DNA of 58,902 nucleotides, from positions 1,686,188-1,745,089 of the forward strand of contig LSYV01000003.1 in the NCBI GenBank assembly GCA_001584585.1, in the 5' to 3' direction. Positions 36,301 through 47,044 of the stretch are shown in pieces. This stretch comes from Gonium pectorale. Taxonomy: Eukaryota; Chlorophyta; Chlorophyceae; Chlamydomonadales; Volvocaceae. The notes under the pieces were generated by a model. It searched no databases and was not told the origin of the DNA. It saw nothing but the letters and a program-made list of their open reading frames with translations. Made by a program: the position numbers and the translations under genes. Each line of letters starts with the position of its first letter. Position 1 is the stretch's first letter.

Positions 36301-36849
36301 GGCGCATCCATGGAGGGCGCATCCATGGAGGGAGACCCCACCTCTCCCGCCGGCGGGGACGAGCGGGCGCTGCTGGACGAGCTGGACCTAGACCAGCACC
36401 AGTACGAGCAGGCGCGGCTGGACGAGCAACAGCACCTGGACGAGCGGGACGTCCTCCTGCTGGACGCGCCGGCGCCGGAGAAGGACCGCGTGCGGCGGGC
36501 TCCCCACCAGGGGCAGCTGCCCTCACCGGTGTGCAGGGCGCGGCGGGCAGAGTCGGTGGGGGCGAGTGGGAGTCAGGGCGGGATTGGGCGAGGCGGCGGC
36601 GAGACGAGTGCGGGCGGCGCGTTGGACCTGGGGAGGGGCCTGTCGGCAGCCCCAGGCCCGCGCATGCAGCAGCCGGGAATGCAGAGCAACTTGCTTTCCA
36701 CGGGCTTCATACGAGACTCGTGGTGGCGGCATTTGGACTACGCGCAGGAGGGCGGCGACGGACTGCAGGGCAGCGGCTCCGACGACGACGAAGAGGACGG
36801 CCGAGTGTCGCCGCTTCTGTCCCCAACAACGGCCATAGCGCAGCTATGA
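27384..36849 (+). CDS. SCAPER: SCAPER homologue (S-phase cyclin A-associated protein in the ER)
   Basis: Large coiled-coil protein; the human homologue binds cyclin A and is tied to ER and ciliary roles. Exons: 27384-27467, 27512-27606, 27892-27943, 28047-28097, 28287-28343, 28742-28856, 29063-29482, 29713-29858, 29983-30099, 30236-30311, 30462-30562, 30839-30892, 31049-31255, 31419-31722, 31825-31960, 32112-32394, 32590-32700, 32993-33291, 33492-33595, 33835-33932, 34031-34185, 34354-34888, 35131-35232, 35431-36849; 1706 residues in frame. Diagnostic parts: RKLSPAEVLRASEERQARA opening a long Arg/Glu/Ala coiled coil (about 292-525), then helical repeats such as LLNEVLLLLGHAAVLQPANQ, WGKSPTLLQRLAEVP and VLMPTLLAVCHGSERAV. 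RYSLAQRFPPELLPRALAFL (about 1281-1300) resembles the family C-terminus, but a 400-residue low-complexity tail follows. Exons 5-7 are the least certain. Exon 18 seems to end at a GC donor. Met at 27402 is an alternative start. Confidence 0.82.
34561..34629 (+). repeat. Gly-rich coding repeat (GGGS-type) in SCAPER
   Basis: Near-repeats of about 15 bases encode GGGSMGGGSVGGGSIGG in exon 22, within a disordered insert ahead of the conserved LLNEVLLLLG segment. Probably a slippage-prone linker. Confidence 0.8.
36298..36333 (+). repeat. 15-bp coding repeat in the SCAPER tail
   Basis: Unit gagggcgcatccatg is repeated, giving EGASMEGASMEG in the long last exon. Confidence 0.8.
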
Positions 36850-37286
36850 TCAACAGGGGATGAAAACTCTGGGTCTGTTATTGCGTCCGAGGGCTTGCGG
36901 GCTATGTGATGCGCGATGGGCGGGCGACGTGATGCGATGGGCGGGCGCCATGGCACAGCAGCGCAGCAGGTGACGCCTTCGGGGCAGACGTGGCAGGCCG
37001 CCGGGGTACCGTAAGCACACCAGAGTAGGGGCGTCGCGATTACAAGCGTGCTAGCAAGAAAGCGTGTCGGGGACGTACGGCAGTACAGACGTGGCGGTTG
37101 GTTCAGCTGAGTGCATTGGAGGTATTAGACGGTCCTGATCAAGTGCCTTGACAATATTATAGATGTTATAGGCCGCTGTCACTGCGGGTCAAACGGGTTG
37201 ACTTTCGGAATTCCTGACCTGAAGATATAATGAATTATTGATCCTTGTAGTTGATTGGCACTTCTTGCACCTTGGGGTTGAGCATC
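36850..37286. other. Intergenic: SCAPER 3' end and KCTD gene promoter
   Basis: 437 bases. The right half is clearly AT-richer (around 37140-37250), which fits a promoter. No gene was seen. Confidence 0.5.
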
Positions 37287-40200
37287 ATGACCGCTGACTT
37301 TCCCGCTGTAAGCTTCAATGTGGGTGGCCACTCATTCACGACTCTACGCGAGACGCTGCTTAGGGAGGCAAACAGCAGACTCGCGCTCATCGCGAGGGGC
37401 TTGCTGCCCGCTCACAAGGATGCAGCGGGCGCATACATACTGGACCGCGACCCCAAGTACTTTCAGCTGCTACTGAACTGGCTACGTGATGGGTGGTGCA
37501 ACCTTCCGACAACCCCCGGAGAACTGCGGGAGTTGTTGCAGGAAGTTCGCTACTACCAGGCGAGCAGCAAAGGGGCATGCCTAAGGGTTCACCGGTTGGG
37601 TTCGCTCTGCAACCGGCATCAGCGTGGATGACCGGCACACCGGCGCCACTGCCCTGGAAACCATACCGCGCAAAACCCGTCGCAGATAGGCGGCTTCGAA
37701 ATCTGGCTCCGCACTCAGGAGCTCCTGAGCGATGCGGCAGCCGGGGCGATACAGGAACACGTGGCGATCGAGGTAAGGAGGCAGGTCAAGTGATAAAGGG
37801 CTTGGCGGGACAGGGCTGGGGTTGAACTGACTGAGACCGGCACCCTGAGACCAGCCGCTTGGCCTTAGTACATCCGAGTCATCGCAAAGCGGCCGCCTTC
37901 ACTCCTTCCCACAGCCATCCTCCCTCACGTTGCGCCTGTCCCCCGGTGTCCTGCAGAGCCCCAGGCTACGCACGGCATACGTGTCGCAGGCGCAGCAGGT
38001 CCTAGCCGCGCACATCCACTCGCCAATCGCCACCTCCTCGCCATCATCTGCGCTACCCGCCACACTGCCCCTGTCGCCTCGCGTCGCCACCACGAACGGC
38101 AGCGGCAGCCTCCTAACTGCCACGGGGCGCGTCGGGAGCTCGTCCGCATGGGCCGTCAGCAGCCTCGCCTCGGCAGGGGCCGCCGGCAGCTCCCCGGGCC
38201 TGGGAGGGGGGCCCACGCTGCTGCCAGGATCAGCAGGAATGCCGCTGCTGCCTGGTCCGGGACTCTCGGGAGGAGCCTCGCTGGGGCGGGCTTCGCCTGC
38301 ACGGGGCCCCATGGCGTTGTTGCACGGCAGCGCTGCCAGCCCCGGCGGTGCAGGCAGCGGGCTGCCAACAGCTTGGGGGCCGGCAGGGGGAGCGGGCGGC
38401 GGGGCCGCGGGCGGTGGCGGCAGCGGGACTGGTGGCGCAGCGAACGCCGTCGCATCGCTGCGGGAGGCGTTCCTGGCGGCGACGGGGCCGCAGCGACCGG
38501 CACCCCACGTCGCGCCGTACAGCTTGCACAGCACGGTACGGCTTTTTGTCCATGCCCTCGCAACTGCACGCATACCGTAACAGCACCGACATCAGCGACT
38601 TGGCGTTAGGCGCATCGCCCTTGGGGCGATTACGTGCCTCCCCCCTGCCTCTCCCACGTCCCACCGACTCCGGCGCCGCCCGCCCCGCTTCCGCGCCGCC
38701 GCCCCCCTCCGCCGGCACCCAGGCCGACGAGTCCGGCAGCTGGACCAGCAAGTACCTCCGGGGCAACGAGGAGCTGCGGGAGCTGGTCAACACGCTGCTG
38801 GAGCTGGCCTTCATGGCGCCGCACAGGTGGGTCGGCGGGCCGGGGCAGCGCCCGGGTGGCCTGCAGGGGCGACCGCTTGCGCGCAGGGCTGTGTTTCTGG
38901 GCTGCGCACGATGTGCTCACGCCGTACTGTGTGCGAGCGCGTTGACGCAGCGTTGCGAGAGCATTAGGGGCAGGTTAGCGCAGGGCGTGGCTCAACGGGG
39001 TCTCGGAAGGGCGTTGCACGGGGAGGGCAGCGCAACACGGGGGAGCGTAACACGGAGGGTATACCGTACCTGTGCATGGGGAGTGGGAACATGGGACAAA
39101 CAAATCAGTGCAGCATGGGCATACCTGCCGGAAGGAGGGCACAGCTCTCGCCGATTACCGTCCTCCGGAGGGCGGTGTGGTACCGGACAATAAGCTGTTT
39201 TCGTAGCTGTCCACGGTGCTCGACCATGCCGACCAACCGTACCCCTGCCCTGGCACCACGCCCTCCTCGGGCGCAGGTCCTTCACCGCTGGCAAGTCGCA
39301 CCTGAGCGTTGTGGTGGCGTGCTCGCACGGTCGGGAGAGCAGCTTGGTGGGCAGCAAGGAGGAGCAGATGCGGAACAAGCTGCTGGTGCGGAACTGGAAG
39401 GGCCCCCTTGGGAGAGGAAAATGCGGGCCCGAGGCCATCAAGGGTAGCGTGCGGACCTGCGAGTGGCTGCGGGGAGGGTGCTAGCGGCTGTGGGCCGGCG
39501 ATGGCGGATTGCCGGCACACCCTGTCACCGTGCGCACGCTCCGGTCAGCGAGTCGTCCAGTTGGTTCAACAAGAGTCTCTGGTCATGGGCGCGACTGCGT
39601 ACAGCCTGCCGTACCACTGTGCAATCACCTGTGAGGCACCTCCGGGGGGTGATCACACCTCAGTCGGTGCGCTTCGCTGCTGTAGTCCCACGCGCGGTCA
39701 TGTGGTTTCGGCGAGGCTCGTTTCCTGCCCCTTGCGCGCGGCTTGACAGGAGGTGCGTGTTCGCGGCGCCCTGGGCTGGAGCTTCGAGATGGTCCTGCGG
39801 CCCAGCAGCGACGCAGCCCTGTGGGACAAGTACGGCAACATGGCCGCTGCAGTACAGGTAAAGCGATATGCGGACCTCACATCGTGCATGGCATCATTTG
39901 CGCTGGGCCACAGAGCCCTGACAAAATAGCCGCATTGTTGCCTTGTCGCATTTGTAACCGCAGTTTTGGCGTAGCGGGCGGGCGTTGGCATGGCGACGGA
40001 ACGTATGAGCCAGCTCAAGCGCCCAACACGGCCACATTACGCTTGGCAGGCGCCACCCTGTGTGGCGTTGGACACATGTCGATAGTGCGCCCCTTCCCCA
40101 CCCTCATCTGTTCTGCGAACAGGAAGCGCCCAGCATGGCCGCTCCCAGTACAAATTCTTCAGCACCCTGTCACTTGACCGGCCTTGCTCCCTCCACCCCT

Positions 40201-40344
40201 ACCCCGCAGGACAACTGGTTCGTGCTAGGGGCCGTACTGAAAGACCAGTTCGGGGTGGTGCTGGAGGAGGACACGGCGGCCAGGCCCCCCTGCGCCGCAT
40301 GCCGCCGCACCTGCCTGGCCATCACCCTCAACAAGATCTACTGA
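37287..40344 (+). CDS. BTB/T1 (KCTD-type) domain protein with unknown C-terminus
   Basis: N-terminal potassium-channel-tetramerisation-type BTB domain, residues 4-95: VSFNVGGHSFTTLRETLL, YILDRDPKYFQLLLNWLRDG, LRELLQEVRYYQ. KCTD proteins often serve as cullin-3 adaptors; that role here is inference. Exons: 37287-37559, 37686-37772, 37957-38535, 38723-38826, 39277-39448, 39750-39857, 40210-40344; 485 residues. The middle (about 130-310) is Ser/Gly/Ala/Pro-rich and probably disordered. The C-terminal part has ordered-looking segments (SKYLRGNEELRELVNTLLEL, HLSVVVACSHGRESSLVGSK, GALGWSFEMVLRPSS, DNWFVLGAVLKDQFGVVLEE) that I cannot place in a family. Exon 1 appears to end at CAG/GCGAGC, a GC donor; a poor GT donor 36 bases downstream would add 12 residues. 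No transmembrane segment is seen, so it is not a channel. Confidence 0.8.
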
Positions 40345-42060
40345 GCGCCATGCAGCCTGGATGCACGTGGGGCATATCGGATATCGCATGTGGGGGGAGC
40401 TAATCGCTGTCGCACCCGCGCGTGCATGGATTGCACATGTCGGCTTGTGTCGCAGCGGCTGGGCCTTTTGCGGTACCGCCGACTGGGACCTCGGCCGGAG
40501 GTGCAGGCTGGGATGGGCTGCACATCCTGGTGTTCGCACCAATGCACAGCAATATAGGTTTGCGGGACGATGGCCGTTCAGGTCATGTGGGCCACGATCC
40601 ACGAGGTGGCCAGCAGCAGCGCCCCTGGTGTATGGCCGACACGTGGCATCTGCCAACAAGATGGCCTGCTGACGATGCGAGGCAGCCTTGCATCAACTGG
40701 TGCCTTTGCGCGGCAAGCTCGGGCAGTCTGCGGTCGGTCTCATACCGCCATGTGTTCAGTTGATGCCCCGTGCCATCGGGTTGGGCAAGGTCTGGACAGG
40801 CCTTCATGCATCTCCTGTGCGCTGCACGCTGCGCCCATGTGCAGCGTGTGTGTCTGTACGGTTATCATGGCGAATGGTCCCTACATGCGTACATCTCACA
40901 CAGTTGCGTGCTGCGTAATCTTTTGACCTACGGCAGCGACTCGGCAGCCCTGCAGGTCTGCACCATGGTTGCTGCCTGCCGTTGTTCTGGAGGCGGCCCT
41001 CCTGGACCCGGGTAGCGATGGGGTGCATAACAGAGCTAGCTCGTGCGAATAGCTGTTCCACGAGCTTCTGATTGCAAGCTTGCTTGAAGGTGTAGGAGCA
41101 GGTGGGCGAACAGGGTCGGGACCAACATACTGGACCAGAATCCGTGCACATTCGATGTACCACCACCTGCTGACGGCTGATTCGCGGTGTATTGTCCACA
41201 GCATTCGAAGACTGCGGCAACCTTCTTGGGAGCCTATAATCTGTATCTATCTTACATGCCAGGCGCTACTTGTTCCGCTGCTGGCGGCCGACAGACACCC
41301 GCACGCAGGGCGTCGCGTCCAGCGTTGGACAATCGCCAATGGCCCAACGAAACCGCTCAGGTTTCGGATGAAAGGTCCGCTGCGAGGCACACACTGAACA
41401 CTACATTACCTTCGTGGCAATCTGCCCGACATGGCTATCTTGATACCGCCGATACCGCCCTGCAAGCTGTGAGCCCAGCAGCCCGCGGACGTCTGCCGGC
41501 CACCATACCCACTACCACACTACAACCGCCATCCGCACGTTTGGCATGTTCGCTAGCGTGCAGACGCCACCCCGGACGATGCCCCCCCATGGCTCCCATG
41601 CATGTACTATGCTGCGACACAAATGCCAACGAAAAGAGAATTCGGTGACGCGCGGAGCCTGCGTCGGCGGGACACCGCGTCGATAGATGGTGAGCCCCGT
41701 CCATTACCTTTCTCCCAACCGCATCCTAGGCCTGTCACCAACAGCCACCACACCTCTAGCCGGGGCCTCAGAGGTAGCCATCGAGCTTGTCCTGCCGCTC
41801 AGCTGCGACACAAGGGAGAGGGTGCGGAACAAGCTGGTATAACGGCGCTGACGTGGTTATCGGGAGCTGCAACACTGCGAAGGATCGCCCAGAGCCTACT
41901 CACATCAACCTCCGGTTTTTTCCTGTGGAAAGGTTACAGGCGGAGAGGCGAGAAAGGGCGCAGACAACGGGAGGGACATGCAGCCCTCCCGTGATGAGAA
42001 CCACCGAAACCCTGCCCTAACTACAGCGCACCACCGGTGCATTGCTAGCTGACCCTTTGG
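40345..42060. other. Intergenic between convergent KCTD gene and plastid protein gene
   Basis: About 1.7 kb between gene 3' ends. A minus-strand TGTAA lies at 41938-41934. The longest frames (up to about 150 codons) overlap on both strands and resemble nothing known. Simple unclassified intergenic DNA. Confidence 0.5.
41934..41938 (-). terminator. Poly(A) signal TGTAA for the plastid membrane protein gene
   Basis: TGTAA on the minus strand about 125 bases past the stop codon at 42061. Confidence 0.5.
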
Positions 42061-42952
42061 TTAAAACCCGATCTTACCCTCCTCGTTGAAGCCGGTGACA
42101 CCCTTGATGAACAGGAAGCCTGGAGGACAGAGAACACCGGGTATGGTAAGGGCGGGGGGGGGGGGGTAAGGGCGCGGCTTGAGGCAGAAGCTGCTGCGCT
42201 GAGGCTGCGAGTTCTTTCGCCGCAAATGCAAAGACAGCTCTGCGCTTATGCGTGGCATTGCTCCGGGGCTTGACAGGCCGAACCGGACCCGGCGTCACGA
42301 CGCGCGCTCTCCTTGTGCCCGCGGATCACTGCCGTTTATCTGCAGGGCAGCTCCCCCTCCTGGCCGCCGTGGTACGCCAGTGCCCTGATGGTGTAAACAC
42401 GTCCCCCTTCACTTGCGGCGCGCTGTTTCTGACTGTGAGACGCACCCGCAGTGGGGAAGCCCGTGACGGCGAAGAAAAGAAGGATGGGTGCCCATAGCGG
42501 GTTCTCCGGAGGCAGCACGCCGAAGATGGGGTTGCGGTCAATGAACTCAAAGATCGACCCGACGGCGGCGATGGCGGTGAAGATTGAGAACAGTAGGAGC
42601 AGCGGCCACGGCAGACCCGCGGCGCCCTGCTGCGCTTGAAGCTCACGCTCCTTTTCCCGGCGCGCCCACGGCGGGAGCTCCTCCTCCTGCGCGGCCCCAG
42701 CCATATGAGTCGACGTCAGACGACGGTAACTCACAAGTGCATCAGCGACATGAGCATCGGCGGAGGCATCCTCACCACCGGGGCCTTCGGGGGTGACTGC
42801 TGCTCTGGCTGCGCGTATGCCGGCTGAAGTGCGATCCGACGACCGCATGTAGCGAGTCGCCCTAGCGACGGCGGAACCACAGCAGCAACCCTTGAGGGCT
42901 TGCAAGCGAGTGTCCGTGCCGACGCCCCTAGGCGAAGCATCGTGGATTGCAT
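42061..42952 (-). CDS. Small conserved plastid membrane protein, function unknown
   Basis: Exons: 42952-42776, 42686-42446, 42119-42061; 158 residues. The first 40 or so residues (MQSTMLRLGASARTLACK...) have the Arg/Ala/Ser make-up of a chloroplast transit peptide. The mature part begins with EEELPPWARREKERELQAQQ, then a hydrophobic helix (WPLLLLFSIFTAIAAVGSIF), a loop FIDRNPIFGVLPPENPLWAP, a second helix (ILLFFAVTGFPTAGFLFIKG), and a short tail ending GKIGF. I recall similar two-helix proteins with a 'PVFGVL...' loop in plants and algae but cannot name one, so no symbol is given. Frame choice matters: the exon 1 frame used here joins in phase to exon 2 at the donor GTG/GTGAGG. Head-to-head with the ELIP gene. 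Confidence 0.78.
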
Positions 42953-43268
42953 CTTCGTAATTGTGATGATTTGGGTTTCTAAGGTTGATTAGATGCGTTC
43001 ACAAGCTTTGCGCCTCTCGCGCCGTACAGGTTTTTCTGGGCCATTGGTTTGTGCAAGTGTTGCGCCCCTCCTCGAACCTGTTTTGTTTTCCATCACAAGC
43101 AACCAGCTTATCAAATCCGCGAGCATATCCTTGCTTGCCTTAAGCAGCACAACACTCCTACCCCTTCACCGCATACTCAAGCAGTAGAACTCGCCAAACC
43201 AGCCCCTCCAACTCACCGGCTACAGCGTGGGTCAACACCCAACCAGGCACCAAGTCCCAGCAAACGCG
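42953..43268. promoter_or_regulatory. Divergent upstream region of plastid protein and ELIP genes
   Basis: 316 bases between two start codons facing away; it must hold both promoters and 5' UTRs. Both products look plastid-targeted, so shared light control is plausible but not shown by any motif I can name. Confidence 0.5.
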
Positions 43269-44122
43269 ATGCAGGCTGTGGTCGGCCCTCGCCTCGCGGG
43301 CCAAGGGAGGCACGCCCAGCACAGGGGTTCCCGGCGCTCAGAGCCGCACGTATCACCCCATCGTCAACTCGCTGCCCAGGCTAGCTCCTCCAGCGGCCCA
43401 ACCGCACCATCCTCACCATCAACGTCAGCTCCAGCCCAGCGAGACTACTCTGTCTCCCTATTTGACGCGCTAATGTTCAATGGCCCTGCTCCCGAGCTCA
43501 TAAACGGGCGGCTAGCGATGCTGGGCCTGGTGGCTGGTGCCTGGGAGGAGGCGCACGGGGGCCTGACACTTGCACAGCAGGCGGCGCAGATGCCGCTCTC
43601 CGAGCTACTGTTGCTGGCTGTGTGGGTTTACGCATCGCTGGTACCCATACTCAAGGGAGCCAAGATGGAGGCTTTCGGTGGGTGCACTTGATGCGGAGGG
43701 CGGGCTTGGATGCGGTAGCGGGCCGGAACTTGACGGCGCAGCAGGGCATCGGGGACCGGGCGCCTACTATCATGTCGTGTGTACCGTCAGCAGAAGCACC
43801 AGACAGCTAGCTCTCGGCCCTTGGGCGAAGCGATGCCGCTCGTGTCGTTGCAGCGGACATTGCTCTGGTGTGGTGCGTGAAACGCAGCGCCGCGCCAACG
43901 AGCGTGCGACGTGACCGCCGCTTGCGCCCAGACGGCGGCGCACATGCTCGTGTGATCTCAGTCCTGCGCATTAACGCTCCGGCGGCCGTGCGCCCCACCC
44001 CCCGCCACCCTGCCACAGGCTGGTTCACCCCTCGCGCGGAGATCACCAACGGCCGGGCAGCCATGCTGGGCATCGCCGTGCTGCTGTTCCTGGAGGACAA
44101 GGCGGGAGTGCCCTTCTTCTAG
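43269..44122 (+). CDS. ELIP/LHC-like chlorophyll-binding family protein
   Basis: Member of the light-harvesting superfamily close to early light-induced proteins, which in plants and algae bind pigment in thylakoids and protect against excess light. Exons 43269-43677 and 44019-44122; 170 residues. After a transit-peptide-like start rich in Arg, Ser and Ala come three helices: helix 1 with ELINGRLAMLGLVAGAWEEA (the ExxNGRxAM chlorophyll-binding motif), helix 2 LSELLLLAVWVYASLVPILK, and helix 3 with EITNGRAAMLGIAVLLFLED, the second motif. The ends of helices 1 and 3 are symmetric, as expected. The start is the first ATG in the open frame. The single intron separates helices 2 and 3. Confidence 0.92.
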
Positions 44123-45258
44123 AGGGCGGCACCGGCGGCACTGTGGTGGTCCTGGGATATAAGCATCATCCGCAGCGTCGTTGTTTGTTTAGCGCAAAGG
44201 CGCGCATGCTGACGCACACGGGATTGCTAGGACGCAGCGGTGGTCGCGCAAGGGTCAGGCTGAAGGGTGTGGGGGAGGCGCGACATGAGGGCGCCGCAGG
44301 TGCAGGCGAGCTGCCATACTGGGTAGCCCGCATCCGGGTTTGCTGTCCGCCAACGGGCCTGCGTGCGCGGCACGGTCGCTGTGGTGTATGCATCGCCCCA
44401 ATGCAATGTGCGCGGAAAGCTCGCGACTACTCAAGATGTCCGTGTCCTGCCTGCGGATGCCGACGGGTACGGGATGCCTGTGCAATGCCTGTGATGAGAG
44501 TGGAGTATGTGGAGCAAGGCATGCAGGGCTCTATGCTGTTGCTTGTTCGGATGAAACACTTATCTACATGACAGTCGTGTTGCAGAAGCTATGATAGGCA
44601 GGTGCACGGGTCACTCCGTTCCTGCTTGCATGCCTTGCAGAACCTAGTAAGTGAAGGTGCCTGGCGTGGCTATTGGTAGCTCGTGGTGCATCGTTTCACT
44701 GGCGACAGCATGCTCCTGCTATAGTAGCATTGGCTTTCTGCGGTTCTTGTCGTGATGAACTTGAATGTCGTGGCTTCAAGTTCCCCGTGAGACCGCCAAG
44801 GTCCGTCATAGTACCAGGTGGGGGCGGGGACCGAATGCAAACACGTGGATATCCAGCACGAATGAATCCGCACGGTCCATGGGACACACAAGCCCCACGG
44901 CAACGGTCGCAGCCCAGCAGGCTTTAGTGCTACTTGGGAAGGTTGGGGCAAGACACGCAGCTGCGCTGCGACATCTCCAGTCCCTCGATGCAATCGTTTG
45001 CATCGAGGGGTTGCCAACTTGCACGTGTCTTGCCGAGGAAGGCGAACGGCCGAATTTGGGCCGCATCGTGCAGGGGTCAGGAAGGTGCAACCTGATATGG
45101 GTCCAAGAGCATCGTGCGCCACAGGAAGCACAGGAGGACCCACATATGATGGGTGTATCGTACTCCACACTGCACAGCGTGTACAACCGAAGTACGGCGT
45201 GTGTTTCGACGGATTCCTCCCCTCCTGCATCCATTTCGATAACCACGGATGATATACC
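44123..45258. other. Intergenic with a nested inverted repeat
   Basis: About 1.14 kb between two plus-strand genes: the ELIP 3' UTR on the left and the BTB-BACK promoter on the right. It contains the hairpin annotated at 44947-45034. A long minus-strand frame (to 45732) runs through it but has no recognisable domain and overlaps the BTB-BACK exons. Confidence 0.5.
44947..45034. repeat. Nested inverted repeat (perfect 12-bp stem plus outer 11-bp arms)
   Basis: Inner arms CCCTCGATGCAA (44982-44993) and TTGCATCGAGGG (44998-45009) pair perfectly around a 4-base loop. Outer arms GGCAAGACACG (44947-44957) and CGTGTCTTGCC (45024-45034) also pair perfectly. The DNA between inner and outer arms is unequal (24 against 14 bases) and does not pair well. 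It could be the core of a small foldback element or an RNA hairpin. Confidence 0.85.
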
Positions 45259-47044
45259 ATGGACGCGGTACCAGCACCAATCTGTATAAATCGCAATGTT
45301 GCCAGAGCCGTTTCGAATCTGTTCGGCTCCTCCGAGGACTCGGATTGTATTGTTATATTTTGCAAGGATGGAAATGCTCCGGAGTTCAAAGAGCCATCTG
45401 CCAAGCGGCAGCGACGCGAAAGCGTTGATGGCGCGAGCATCCAGGCTGCGAGCAGCCAAAGCAAAGACGAAGCATTCATGGAAGAGCTGCCGGCGCACCA
45501 GTTTGTTCTCCGCTACGCGTCGGAGCGCTTCGCAACCGAGGTAGGTTCGGACAGCCGTTCCGGTCAGGATGGGACCACCTTCTCCAAAACCGGCGTGTCC
45601 CACACCGCTCTGCCTCCAGATGAAGCGCTGGGTGTCGCAGCCCTCATGCGCTGCGGCGTCCGGCGGTGGCCGTGTGGAGCTCCGCGTGTCCCTGCGCAGC
45701 CAGGACGAGGTGCCCAGCGCCCGTGCGGCCATCGGCTTTGCCTACACCGGCCGCGTAGTGGCGGGCAGCGTGCGGGAGGCCCTGCAGGTGCGGCGCCAGG
45801 GCGACTACTTGCAGCTGGACGGCTGCCAGGCCGCATGCGACGAGCACATCCTGGCCCGGCTGAAGGCCACTGCCAATGCCGACCAGCAGGCGGGAGCTCC
45901 CGCTAATGCCGCGGCCGGCGGCACCCCCGGCCAGCCCGAGGCTGTTGGTTCAGCGGCGGCGTTGGAGCTGTTCGCCTGTCGGGAGATTTGGCCGGACCCC
46001 AGCCAGGACGCCAGCTTCACGCCCGTCATCGTGGCCGCCAAAGACGCGCTCGTGACGTACTTCGGCGATGCGCAAGCTGCGCTTAGCCGCCCGGCGCTGC
46101 GACAGGAGCTGCTTGCGCTTCCGGCAGAGGCGATGGAAGCGCTGCTCGAGTCGGACGAGTTCGGGACCGACAGCGAATCGACAGTGCTCCTCCTACTCGC
46201 GACCTGGATGCAAGGGAACTACCACCGGACCGGTGAGGCGGAGCGCAGGCGGTTGTGCCGGCTGGTGCGGCTGGTGCAGCTGAGCCGGCCCTACCTCGCC
46301 TTCGTGCTGCCGGCCCTGGCGGCGGACCACGAGGCCAAGCCCGGGGAGCCCGCCGGCTGGTTCGCGATCGGCACCCTTGAGACCGCTTTTGTCAGCCAGT
46401 ACGCAGCAGCCACCACAGAGCTGCGAAAGCGCATGGAGGAAGATGCGGAGTTCTTATCGTTTGATTTGTTCCGGACGACCTACAGCACCAAGCCGCGGAG
46501 GCAGTGCGTGCCCGAGGCCGGCGTCAGCGTCGCGTGGTTCATCCCGCAGGAGCAGCTCGGCCTGGCCGCCCGTGAGGCCGGTTCGCTGTGGTCGCTGGAC
46601 GTGGCGTTCGAGGAGGGCCTCACAGCCGTTGCTCAAGGCTTGGAGTGGGTGCCGTACGTATATCACAAGAACGGGGAGTCGGCAGCTGGTGTGTTCGTCC
46701 GGGCAGAGCTGCCCAAAGCCTTAAAGGTCGGCGGCTCCCGGCTCGGTGACAGCGGCTCCCGCGCGCCACCCTTGCTGACTTCATTCGATGCGCAGCTCTC
46801 GGTGCGCTCTTGGCGGCCCAGGCCCGGGTTAGTCACGAAGCGCATCGCCGCGGATTGGCTCCTGGCGATAGGGCGAGGGCGAGGCTCGGCTAGATTCCTG
46901 CCCCTTCGGCCTCAGCAGCCGGAGCAGCAGGCGCAAGCGGCGGGCGCTGCAGCGGGAGCCGTGGAGGGCCCGCTCGCACGTTGGGCGGACTACCTGAACG
47001 ACGGGAAGCTTAGCGGGGAGCTCAGGCTGTACCGGGGCAAGTGA
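45259..47044 (+). CDS. BTB-BACK domain protein
   Basis: 568 residues in two exons, 45259-45540 and 45620-47044. The BTB fold runs from SDCIVIFCKDG (about 28) through LPAHQFVLRYASERFATE, then across the intron to SAWAAIGF-like sequence (actual: ARAAIGFAYTGRVVAGSVRE) and DEHILARLKA (about 205). A basic insert (AKRQRRES) interrupts it. The BACK domain follows: alternating helices including LLALPAEAMEALLESDEF, STVLLLLATWMQGNY and LCRLVRLVQLSRPYLAFVLP. The last 200 residues (with VSVAWFIPQEQLGLAAREAG and LWSLDVAFEEG) may be a beta domain that I cannot name. BTB-BACK proteins are commonly cullin-3 substrate adaptors; target unknown. The start ATG sits in an ACCATGG context. The intron falls inside the BTB domain. 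Confidence 0.85.

Noticed and set aside
42336..42905. 189-codon unspliced version of the plastid membrane protein
   Set aside because: It starts in a frame with no transit-peptide character and reads through intron 1; the spliced form from 42952 keeps phase and gives a good transit peptide.
44806..45732. 308-codon minus-strand frame
   Set aside because: No recognisable domain, overlaps BTB-BACK exons on the other strand, and crosses the hairpin; a GC-rich shadow frame.
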